IMG/VR virus record: IMGVR_UViG_3300032331_000874
Span: 1 to 64,000 of that record
Direction: 5' to 3' (one strand)
DNA: 64,000 nt
Source: a virus
Below the pieces are notes generated by a model that was given only the letters and a program-made list of their open reading frames with translations, had not been told where the DNA came from and ran no database searches. The position numbers and the translations under genes were made by a program. How positions within the stretch are numbered: the first letter of the stretch is position 1; every line of letters starts with the position of its first letter. Below, piece by piece: positions 15,366-22,759 of the stretch.

Positions 15366-15790
15366 TGACGATACAGCAAGGATTAACTACCAGCTTTAAG
15401 CTGGACATGGTGAGAGGTACGCAGAATCTTGCGTCTGACACGTTATACATGGCGTTGTATACAGCGTTTGCTGACATCAACGACAACACTACGGCGTATT
15501 CACCAACTAATGAAGTTACAGGCGGCAGTTACACGGCAGGAGGACAAGCGTTATCCAACGTGACAATTAACTCAACCAGTAACGGTGTTGTGTACGTAAG
15601 TTTTAGTAATGTAGTTTGGAACTCAGTGCAGTTCACTGCTAGAGGTGCTTTGATATACAACGCTACTAAAAGTAATGCGTCAATAGCGGTGTTGGATTTT
15701 GGGTCAGATAAAACGCAAACAGCAAACAGTACGTTTTCCGTACTGTTGCCCCCTGACACATCGTCTAGTGCGCTAATTCAGATTAATTAA
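15365..15790 (+). CDS. Tail-associated beta-rich protein (141 aa)
   Basis: A 141-residue protein with an N-terminal helix (MTIQQGLTTSFKLDMVRG), then TLYMALYTAFADIND and repeated Thr/Ser/Asn strands. This layout of a short helix followed by a beta-sandwich appears in small tail-fibre-like proteins of phages. No catalytic motif is seen. It sits between the adaptor and tail-fibre genes. Confidence 0.6.
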   Translation: MTIQQGLTTSFKLDMVRGTQNLASDTLYMALYTAFADINDNTTAYSPTNEVTGGSYTAGGQALSNVTINSTSNGVVYVSFSNVVWNSVQFTARGALIYNATKSNASIAVLDFGSDKTQTANSTFSVLLPPDTSSSALIQIN

Positions 15791-15799
15791 GGAGTAATC

Positions 15800-16375
15800 A
15801 TGTCTAATGAAAAGTCCAAGTCAAGCGAGAAAATCTCGGGTGATGTGGTACGCAAAGAAGGTTTTGTAGAAGGCCTATCGTCTGGCGGTGTGTTTACTGT
15901 TACATGTCACGACAAAAACGGTAATGAGAAATGGGTTGAGATTGCGCCTAACCTTGTAGTTAATACCGGCCTCCAAGCTATGAACACCCAGTTTTTTACT
16001 GGCTCTGCTTACACAGCAGCTTGGTATATTGGTTTGGTCAACGGCACATCGGCTTCCACAACTTTCTCTGGTGGCGATACATTGGCTACGCATACTGGTT
16101 GGACTGAGAATAGCAGCTATGTTGGTACGCGCAAGGCAGCTTCATTTAGTGCAGCTACTTTGGCAGACCCATCTAACATCAACAACTCAGCTTCTGCTGC
16201 TTCGTTCACAATGAATGCTAATGCAACGATTGCTGGTGCATTCTTGACTAATGTTGCGTCTGGCACTACAGGACTGTTGTTCTCGGCGGCAGACTTTCAA
16301 GCGCCGGGTGATCGTACTGTGGTAAGCGGTGATGTTCTGAACATCACATATTCATTCAACCTTGACGCTGTTTAA
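15800..16375 (+). CDS. Tail-associated protein (191 aa)
   Basis: A 191-residue protein with a charged N-terminus (KSKSSEKISGD), then FTVTCHDKNGNEKWVEIAPNLVVNTGLQAMNTQFF, followed by a low-complexity beta-region and a C-terminal NITYSFNLDAV. The pattern, with a helix-capped NTGL segment and IGLVNGT block, is seen in short phage structural proteins. It is preceded by AAGGAG. A virion tail or fibre role is inferred from the neighbours. Confidence 0.6.
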   Translation: MSNEKSKSSEKISGDVVRKEGFVEGLSSGGVFTVTCHDKNGNEKWVEIAPNLVVNTGLQAMNTQFFTGSAYTAAWYIGLVNGTSASTTFSGGDTLATHTGWTENSSYVGTRKAASFSAATLADPSNINNSASAASFTMNANATIAGAFLTNVASGTTGLLFSAADFQAPGDRTVVSGDVLNITYSFNLDAV

Positions 16376-16387
16376 TAGGGGATAAGC

Positions 16388-16564
16388 ATGGCAACATTTA
16401 AAAAGGGCGATGTAGTCAAGGTTAAGGCTGTAACTCCAGAAGGCCCAATCACTAAGATGCGCATGGATGAAGATGGCACGATCTACTATTTGGTATCGTG
16501 GTCTACGGACGGTATCGAGCATGAGCGTTGGTTTACGGATGAGCAGATTGTTGCTGCGGGGTAA
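16388..16564 (+). CDS. Small SH3/KOW-like protein (58 aa)
   Basis: A 58-residue protein starting at 16388 behind AGGGGAT. The sequence, FKKGDVVKVKAVTPEG then DGTIYYLVSWSTDGIEHERWFTDEQI, has the alternating strands of a small SH3-like barrel of the DUF2158/YodC type. These act as protein- or nucleic-acid-binding modules. The next gene starts three bases after its stop, so the two are probably coupled. Confidence 0.65.
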   Translation: MATFKKGDVVKVKAVTPEGPITKMRMDEDGTIYYLVSWSTDGIEHERWFTDEQIVAAG

Positions 16565-16567
16565 TGT

Positions 16568-17557
16568 GTGGCCCAAGTCGATGGCGGCTACAGCAGTGGC
16601 TATTGGGGTGAGGCTGGCTGGGGATGCTCAGTCTACTACCCTATCATCTCTAATGCTGGTTGGGGTAATGGCATTTGGGGTGGTGCTAATGACGCGTATG
16701 GCGGCTGGGGCTTAGGTAATGGCGGCTTAATATCTGCTAGTGATTCTGTCAACGTAGCAGCGCAGGCGGCGATTACTGGAAACATAGCAGAAACAGCAAA
16801 TGTAACTGAGACGTTTAGTGGGGCGTTGGTTTTAGCTAGTTCTGTAACGGATACAGTAAATGCGAATGAAACAGTAGCAAGTGCAATAGTATTTGTAGGT
16901 AATGTCAGCGATGCTGCGAATGCAAGCGAAACAGTAGTAAGCACGGTTGTATTTGGAAGCACGGTATCTGATACTGCGAATGCTAGTGAGACAGTAAGCA
17001 CGTTAGTAATACTTGGAAGTGCGGTATCTGATACAGCAAACGCGGCAGAGACAGTAACGATTAGTGTAGTAGGCAGCAGGAATGTAAGTGACACAGCAAA
17101 CGCAAGTGATACAGTATCTGCTGGTCAGGCTTTTGCAAGTACAGTAAGCGATACAGCTAACATATCTGAGGCCATACTAAGCGCGTTCGGTATATCAGGT
17201 GCTGTGGCAGAAACAGCTAATGTAAGTGAGACTGTAGTAGGAGTTAGGAATACGTTTGGTACGGTAGATGACACCGCAACAGCGGAAGACTTTGCAAATG
17301 CGCAAGCAATATTCCAGACGTTAATTACGGAATTATTGAACGCTGAAGATGTAATAAGTGTAGCAGCACAGAATGAAAGAACAGTAGCAGAAAGTATCAC
17401 GATATCGGATTACTGGTTTGCGCAGTACTTGTGGAATTTAATTAACGATGCACAGACCGCTAACTGGGCTGCAATTAACACAGATACTTCTGGCGGTTGG
17501 CAGATGATAAGCACGACAGAAAATACGTCGTGGCGAGTAATAAACACCATTATGTAA
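16568..17557 (+). CDS. Repeat-rich tail fibre protein
   Basis: A 329-residue protein starting at GTG 16568, three bases after the previous stop. Residues 1-52 form a Gly/Trp-rich head (GYWGEAGWGCS, GWGNGIWGGAN). Residues 73-252 hold nine tandem units of exactly 20 residues, with the consensus VSDTANASETV. The C-terminal part (270-329) has Trp-rich aromatic strands ending VINTIM, possibly the receptor-facing tip. Such repeats build a rod-like beta stack in fibres and adhesins. The ligand is unknown. Confidence 0.7.
   Translation: MAQVDGGYSSGYWGEAGWGCSVYYPIISNAGWGNGIWGGANDAYGGWGLGNGGLISASDSVNVAAQAAITGNIAETANVTETFSGALVLASSVTDTVNANETVASAIVFVGNVSDAANASETVVSTVVFGSTVSDTANASETVSTLVILGSAVSDTANAAETVTISVVGSRNVSDTANASDTVSAGQAFASTVSDTANISEAILSAFGISGAVAETANVSETVVGVRNTFGTVDDTATAEDFANAQAIFQTLITELLNAEDVISVAAQNERTVAESITISDYWFAQYLWNLINDAQTANWAAINTDTSGGWQMISTTENTSWRVINTIM
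16784..17323 (+). repeat. Nine tandem 60-bp (20-codon) units in fibre gene
   Basis: Nine in-frame 20-codon units, for example VSDTANASETVSTLVILGSA. Protein conservation is higher at the first eleven positions than in the second half, and nucleotide identity is imperfect, so the array is old and under selection rather than a recent expansion. Unit boundaries are judged by eye. Confidence 0.75.
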
Positions 17558-17566
17558 GGATGGATC

Positions 17567-18745
17567 ATGGCAAGTACATATAGCAGCCTAAAGATCGAAC
17601 TGATCGGAACTGGAGATCAGGCAGGTACGTGGGGTAATACCACGAATACCAACCTTGGCACGGCCCTTGAGGAAGCTATCACTGGCTCTGCCAACGTAAC
17701 TTTTGCAAGCTCAAACGCGGCAATAGCGTTGACAGATACAAACGCATCTCAAACAGCACGTAATTTACGTTTAAATTTGGTAGGTACTATTACCAACGTA
17801 CAGACACTGTTTGTACCCCCAATTAAAAAACAGTATTTGGTAACAAACGGATTATCAAACTCTGTCATTATTTCCAACGGTACTAACGCATCGCCTACAG
17901 GTACTACAGTAACAATTCCTACAGGCAGATCAGTAATTATATTTAATGATGCAACTAACATAGCAGAAACAGTTAGCTATGTAAGCAATTTGGCGCTGGG
18001 CACAGTTTTAGGTTTAATCAGTGGCGGGACTGGAGCAAACAGTGCGCCTGCTGCTATGGCTAATTTGATGGGCTTTACTACTACTGCGACCGCTGGTTCA
18101 AACACAGTTTTAACTAACACTAGCAGCTACTACCAAATATTTACAGGTACAGCTAATCAAAACGTATCTTTGCCTGTAGTAAGCACATTGTCTAATGGCT
18201 GGACATTCCATATCTGCAATAACAGTACAGGTTCGTTGGCTGTTTTATCGTCAGGCTCAAACACAGTTATAACGGTTCCTTCCCAAGTAACAGCGATGTG
18301 TACAGTCATATCAACATCCGGCACTACTGAAGCGTCGTGGGAAGCGGGTCTGACAGACTTTAGTACGTCAACAGGTAATGGCAGCGTTGTTTTATCCAAT
18401 AACGCTACATTAGGGAATGTGTCGGTAAATGCTTATGTAGAAGGCGTAATCGCTGTAGGAAACACAGGTAATGCGGTGACTATCAATATTGCTAACGCTA
18501 CGATTGTTACCGCAACGCTGACAGCAAATTGTACATTTACTATGCCCGGCAATACGGCTGGTAGATCGTTTATCTTGTTGTTAAAGACAGGTAACGGTTC
18601 GTTTACTGGTACGTTTACCAGCGTAAAGTGGGTTGGCAATACTGCTCCTACAATTACCACCGCAAACAACAGCATGGACATTCTGACATTTATAGCTGAC
18701 GGTGCTAACTGGTACGGAAACTATGCGCAGGGATATGTACCTTAA
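17567..18745 (+). CDS. Tail fibre protein
   Basis: A 392-residue fibre. The N-terminus, SSLKIELIGTGDQAGTWG followed by TNTNLGTALEEAI, is a well-known start for aquatic phage tail fibre proteins and probably binds the tail. The remainder is Thr/Ser/Asn/Gly-rich beta structure with a GGTGANSAPAAMANLMGF-type segment (about residues 150-170) like those joining shaft and tip. No enzyme motif. RBS AAGGA lies seven bases upstream. Confidence 0.75.
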   Translation: MASTYSSLKIELIGTGDQAGTWGNTTNTNLGTALEEAITGSANVTFASSNAAIALTDTNASQTARNLRLNLVGTITNVQTLFVPPIKKQYLVTNGLSNSVIISNGTNASPTGTTVTIPTGRSVIIFNDATNIAETVSYVSNLALGTVLGLISGGTGANSAPAAMANLMGFTTTATAGSNTVLTNTSSYYQIFTGTANQNVSLPVVSTLSNGWTFHICNNSTGSLAVLSSGSNTVITVPSQVTAMCTVISTSGTTEASWEAGLTDFSTSTGNGSVVLSNNATLGNVSVNAYVEGVIAVGNTGNAVTINIANATIVTATLTANCTFTMPGNTAGRSFILLLKTGNGSFTGTFTSVKWVGNTAPTITTANNSMDILTFIADGANWYGNYAQGYVP

Positions 18746-18757
18746 TAGGAGCGTTTA

Positions 18758-20719
18758 ATGTACTTGTCTTTTCAAAAAGTTAGTCAATCCTTGCGTAGAG
18801 TTAGCTCTGTAGTTACGGATGCGTACTTTAATCTTGTAACGTTGTTGCTAAACACAACTACGACAAACGGTGCGCAAAATAATACGTTCCTAGATTCCAG
18901 CACTAATAATTTCACCATTACCAGAAATGGTAATGCAACCCAAGGCACGTTTACGCCTTTTAGCCAAACAGGTTGGAGTAATAGACTTAGCAGCGGAAAT
19001 GATTTATCTGGCGCATCAAATGCAGGTTATCAATTTGATTCGGGAAATTTTACTGTAGAAGGTTGGTTTTATTTTAATACTGTAGGAAATGCTCAATTTC
19101 TTTCAGTAGCCGTTGTGGGAGCGCTTTATTGGCAATATTATGCTGGCGCTTTAGATTTTGGTAACAATGCAGGCGGTAGTGTACAAGCATCTTGGAGTCC
19201 GGTTGCAAATACTTGGTATCACATCGCTGCCGTAAGAAATGGTTCAACATTTACAAACTATATAAATGGTGCTGTTCATTCATCTGGCACAGCATTTAAT
19301 GTAACCGCAACTGGACTTTTAAAAATTGGATATGGTGGTGCTGGTTCGTTTGATGGTTATATATCAAACATTCGTATTGTAAAAGGTACGGCTGTTTATA
19401 CGGCAGCATTTACACCACCAACCGTTCCATTAACAGCAATCACAAACACGCAATTATTAACTTGCCAAGCAAATCGTTTTTTAGACAGCAGCACTAATGG
19501 AATTGCTATTTCAGTCAACAGCGGCTCACCATCCGTCCAAGCCTTTAGCCCATTTGCTCCTACTACTGCTTACAGCACAGATGTAGTAGGTGGTAGTGGG
19601 TATTTTGATGGAACAGGGGATTGGTTAGTAACACCATCATCAGGGCAATTTGCCCCTACTGGAGATTGGACAATTTCTTTTTGGTATTACCCAACTAACT
19701 TAACAAATTACATGAGTTTAGTTGCCAGTGATTCTGGCGGTAACGTATCTTCACAATGGAAAATTGAAGTTGATGCAAACGGTCTTTGTAAGTTGTGGTT
19801 ATCTGGATTCAGCGCCGTTACATTTACTGGCTCAAATGGAAATTTTATAAAAAACCAATGGCACTTTGTAAATATTACTCGATCTGGAAGTACAGGAACT
19901 TTCAAAATTAATGGCGCAACTATTGGAACATTTAGTTATACGCAGACTCTTGGCACTTCTTCTTTACCAATAACAATTGGTGCTAGTACTGGAGGTGCTA
20001 ATCCATCCACAGGATATTATTCCGATGTCAGGTTAGTTGCTGGTTCAGCCGTTACAACACTTCCAACTGCTCCATTGACAGCAATAACAGGTACAAATCT
20101 TTTACTCAACTACACCAACGCTGGCATATACGACTCTGCTGCTAAGAATGATTTAGAGACTGTTGGCAATGCGCAGGTAAGCACGACACAGGCGAAGTGG
20201 GGCACAACGTCTATGTATTTTGATGGAGCTGGAGATTACTTAGTATCAAATACAGCAACAACGGATTTGTATGCGTTTGGTTCAGGTGCATTTACAATTG
20301 AATTGTGGATATATCTTAATACTGTTTCCGGTGCTCAAATTTTGTATGATGGGCGGCCTTCCGGTACTCAAACAACACAACCAACTATTTATATGAATGG
20401 TGCTGTTGTTACATATTATGCAAACGGTTCTAATCAAATAAATGGTTCATCATTATCCACTGGTCAGTGGTATCACATTGCTGTTGCAAGAAGTGGAACT
20501 TCAACAAAAATGTTTGTTAATGGAACTCAAGCTGGTTCTACTTATACAGATTCAACCGTTTACACAAATACTGCAAGCAGACCGATAATTGGCGTTGATT
20601 CATTTAGTCTTGGAACTAATCCGTTAAACGGTTACATAGATGATTTGCGAGTTACCAAAGGCTACGCACGTTATACCGCAAACTTTACCGCTCCGACTTC
20701 AGCTTTCCCGACTCAATAG
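18758..20719 (+). CDS. Three-domain LamG-like lectin fibre/receptor-binding protein
   Basis: A 653-residue protein with three concanavalin A-like (LamG/Laminin_G_3) jelly rolls at about residues 75-215, 275-430 and 475-645. Each shows the expected blocks, FTVEGWFYFNT/WTISFWYYPTN/FTIELWIYLNT, then WYHIAAVRNG/WHFVNITRSG/WYHIAVARSG and YISNIRIVKG/YYSDVRLVAG/YIDDLRVTKG. Domains of this kind bind glycans, so the protein probably recognises a surface polysaccharide. The DNA is more AT-rich than the flanking genes, hinting at separate origin. RBS AGGAG lies eight bases upstream. Confidence 0.8.
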   Translation: MYLSFQKVSQSLRRVSSVVTDAYFNLVTLLLNTTTTNGAQNNTFLDSSTNNFTITRNGNATQGTFTPFSQTGWSNRLSSGNDLSGASNAGYQFDSGNFTVEGWFYFNTVGNAQFLSVAVVGALYWQYYAGALDFGNNAGGSVQASWSPVANTWYHIAAVRNGSTFTNYINGAVHSSGTAFNVTATGLLKIGYGGAGSFDGYISNIRIVKGTAVYTAAFTPPTVPLTAITNTQLLTCQANRFLDSSTNGIAISVNSGSPSVQAFSPFAPTTAYSTDVVGGSGYFDGTGDWLVTPSSGQFAPTGDWTISFWYYPTNLTNYMSLVASDSGGNVSSQWKIEVDANGLCKLWLSGFSAVTFTGSNGNFIKNQWHFVNITRSGSTGTFKINGATIGTFSYTQTLGTSSLPITIGASTGGANPSTGYYSDVRLVAGSAVTTLPTAPLTAITGTNLLLNYTNAGIYDSAAKNDLETVGNAQVSTTQAKWGTTSMYFDGAGDYLVSNTATTDLYAFGSGAFTIELWIYLNTVSGAQILYDGRPSGTQTTQPTIYMNGAVVTYYANGSNQINGSSLSTGQWYHIAVARSGTSTKMFVNGTQAGSTYTDSTVYTNTASRPIIGVDSFSLGTNPLNGYIDDLRVTKGYARYTANFTAPTSAFPTQ

Positions 20720-20726
20720 GTGACAA

Positions 20727-21014
20727 ATGTTTTCTAAAAACGGTTCTATACCAAAGCCTGAAACTGACGGTACAGAAGGATGGATTGAAGTTCCTGACCA
20801 ACCTGAATGCCCTGAAGGTAAAGAGGTGGTTTGGTGGTATCCACCGGGTTGGGTTATTCGTGACCCAAAACCAGAGGGCAATTGGTCGTGGAGTCAATCG
20901 CAAGAGCAATGGATTGAGTACATACCCCCGCAAGAAGTTCAAACAGTTGATGTAACTGAGTTGTTTAGCACAGCTATACCTGCATTAACTAGCTCGGACA
21001 TACAGGCTTTGTAA
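20727..21014 (+). CDS. Small tail-fibre-associated protein
   Basis: A 95-residue acidic, Trp/Pro-rich protein (EVVWWYPPGWVIRDPKP, NWSWSQSQEQWIEYIPP). It directly follows the lectin-like fibre and its dense Trp/Tyr and Pro composition matches short fibre-assembly or fibre-capping proteins. No motif defines an enzymatic role. Its stop is immediately followed by AGGGG that may serve the next gene. Confidence 0.55.
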   Translation: MFSKNGSIPKPETDGTEGWIEVPDQPECPEGKEVVWWYPPGWVIRDPKPEGNWSWSQSQEQWIEYIPPQEVQTVDVTELFSTAIPALTSSDIQAL

Positions 21015-21092
21015 GGGGTATATGAAATTGATCCGCTTACCCTTTTAGCCGCAGCAAAAACCGCAGCCGCTGCAATACGTAAAGGCTGTGAG

Positions 21093-21638
21093 ATGTACCA
21101 AGAGTACAAAGCGCAGGGGATGGAGCTAGTAGATGCGTATGGACAGGCCAAGGATGTTGTCGCTGATCTAAGCGGGCACCTTGGTCATTTCTTTAAAGCG
21201 CATGAGCAGTTAGAAACACATGTACATGAAGAAGAGTTAAAGGCTAAGAAGTCGCGTGATCCTGAGCTGTCTGTAAATCAAGAAGCATTTAACAGGGTCA
21301 TGGCAGTAAAAGAAATGATTAGGCTTGAAACTGAATTGCGCGAAATGATGGTGTACCAAGCGCCAAAGGAACTCGGTGCTATATGGTCAGAGTTTGAAGT
21401 AATGCGCGACAGGGTTAAAGCAGAACGGGCTGAAGTCCAACGTCAAGAACTACATAAGCAGCAGGTGGCTCAATGGCGACGGGCAAGTATAAAAAGAAAA
21501 ATCGCAGAACAGATGACGTCAATCGTAGCGGTCGTGTTCATAATATTGTGGTTTCTATGGGTGATGATTCTGATAAGAACGAGCCAAACATACCGTGGAG
21601 TTTACTCATCACCGTTTTGGTCTTGTGTATTGTGCTAG
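21093..21638 (+). CDS. Coiled-coil protein with C-terminal membrane segment; start unclear
   Basis: From ATG 21093 the product has 181 residues. The frame is open back to 21015 and the extra 24 codons encode a good helix (DPLTLLAAAKTAAAAIRKGCE) expected of this family, but contain no ATG, GTG or TTG. Either ATT 21027 is the start, eight bases after AAGGGG, or one base has been lost after the out-of-frame ATG at 21022. The protein has a long charged helix (about 60-140) and a C-terminal membrane segment (IVAVVFIILWFLWVMILI). A lysis-region role is possible. Confidence 0.6.
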   Translation: MYQEYKAQGMELVDAYGQAKDVVADLSGHLGHFFKAHEQLETHVHEEELKAKKSRDPELSVNQEAFNRVMAVKEMIRLETELREMMVYQAPKELGAIWSEFEVMRDRVKAERAEVQRQELHKQQVAQWRRASIKRKIAEQMTSIVAVVFIILWFLWVMILIRTSQTYRGVYSSPFWSCVLC

Positions 21639-21766
21639 TTATAGTGTTGCCAGTGATGGGGATAGCGTATATGGATATGAATAACGCTACTGCGATGGCG
21701 ATGGAAGAAGCAAGAAAGATGCGTGAGTTACGCGCCAAAATAATGCTTGAATTGCAGGGGGAATAA
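21473..21766 (+). CDS. Small membrane protein overlapping the previous gene
   Basis: A 97-residue protein with a basic cytoplasmic N-terminus (KYKKKNRRTDD), one long membrane segment (about SLLITVLVLCIVLVIVLPVMGIAY) and a charged C-terminal helix (EEARKMRELRAKIMLELQGE). AGGTGG lies five bases before the ATG. It overlaps the preceding gene by 166 bp in another frame, and both frames encode membrane segments there. The lysozyme follows within 0.6 kb, so it may be a lysis protein such as a spanin or holin partner. Confidence 0.6.
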   Translation: MATGKYKKKNRRTDDVNRSGRVHNIVVSMGDDSDKNEPNIPWSLLITVLVLCIVLVIVLPVMGIAYMDMNNATAMAMEEARKMRELRAKIMLELQGE

Positions 21767-22281
21767 TGCTGACATTACTTTCAACGCTGGTTTCCTTTTT
21801 GATGGGCGGGTTGCCCAAGATTCTAGATTTCTTCCAAGATAAGTCGGACAAGTCTCATGAGTTAAAACTGGCGCAGATGCAGACCGAACGCGAGTTGCAG
21901 CTAGCCGCCGCAGGATACGCAGCACAGCAACAGATAGAAGCTATCAAGTTAGATGAGATAAAGACACAGACTGCATCTACGGAGAAAGTATCGTTAATCG
22001 ACGCACAAAAAGCAGAGATGAATGCTATTTATGCGCATGACGCATCCTTGTCTGAAGGAACTTCTACTTGGATGAAAGACTTGCGCGCTAGTGTGCGCCC
22101 TGTAATTACTTACGGGTTTTTCTTCTTACTGGTTGGTATAGATAGCGTGTTGGCATACAAAGGTTTAAGCACTGGCGTGAACTTTGATGACCTTGCTAAC
22201 CAGCTATGGGATGACGAAACGCAGGCGTTGTTTGCTGCAATTATTAGTTTCCACTTTGGCGGCAGGGCGTTTGGTAAATGA
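21766..22281 (+). CDS. Putative holin, 3TM-type
   Basis: A 171-residue protein whose start overlaps the previous stop by one base. It has a hydrophobic N-terminus (TLLSTLVSFLMGGLPKILDFF), a long charged coiled coil (about residues 25-95) and two C-terminal membrane-type segments beginning at RASVRPVITYGFFFLLVGIDSVL and ending FAAIISFHFGGRAFGK. The 'ASVRPVITY' block followed by membrane helices is like the 3TM holin family seen in gene-transfer agents and podophages. It lies directly before the endolysin with a 4-bp overlap. Confidence 0.65.
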   Translation: MLTLLSTLVSFLMGGLPKILDFFQDKSDKSHELKLAQMQTERELQLAAAGYAAQQQIEAIKLDEIKTQTASTEKVSLIDAQKAEMNAIYAHDASLSEGTSTWMKDLRASVRPVITYGFFFLLVGIDSVLAYKGLSTGVNFDDLANQLWDDETQALFAAIISFHFGGRAFGK

Positions 22282-22757
22282 TCAGCCCCAAGGCGCTAAA
22301 GATGATAGCGCACCATGAAGGTGTGCGATTAAAGCCGTATCAATGTCCAGCCAAGTTGTGGACTATAGGTGTGGGTCATGTGATAGATCCCAACCACGGC
22401 AGGCTAAAGATTGAAGATAGGGTAGGTTTACCTTGTCCGGCAGGCTGGAACAAGACATTTACGATGGAAGAAGTTAATGCCATACTTGCTAAAGACCTTG
22501 AGCGATTTGAGAATGGAGTTCTTAAATACTGTCCTACTGCTAGCAGTAAGCAAGGCTGGATGGACGCTTTGGTCTCATTTAGTTTTAATGTAGGGCTGGG
22601 TACGCTACAACGCAGCACTTTACGGCAGAAGCACAATCGCGGAGATTACGCGGGTGCAGCCGAGGAGTTTCTGAAGTATACAAAAGCTGGCGGGAAGGTA
22701 CTCAAAGGACTGGTTAATCGGCGCAGTGATGAGCGCGCTTTGTACTTGGGTGGATAA
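22278..22757 (+). CDS. Endolysin, glycoside hydrolase family 24 lysozyme
   Basis: A 159-residue muramidase that cleaves the N-acetylmuramic acid-N-acetylglucosamine bond of host peptidoglycan at lysis. The catalytic triad pattern E-8-D/C-5-T is seen as Glu14, Cys23 and Thr29, followed by GVGH. The family fold continues with FSFNVGLGTLQRSTLRQKHN and the C-terminal GGKVLKGLVNRRSDERALYL. There is no signal peptide, so the holin is needed for export. Full length for T4/P22-type lysozymes. Confidence 0.93.
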   Translation: MISPKALKMIAHHEGVRLKPYQCPAKLWTIGVGHVIDPNHGRLKIEDRVGLPCPAGWNKTFTMEEVNAILAKDLERFENGVLKYCPTASSKQGWMDALVSFSFNVGLGTLQRSTLRQKHNRGDYAGAAEEFLKYTKAGGKVLKGLVNRRSDERALYLGG

Positions 22758-22759
22758 GA

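Noticed and set aside
16784-17323. CRISPR-like array
   Set aside because: Units are contiguous, in frame, without spacers and diverged at the nucleotide level; they encode fibre repeats.
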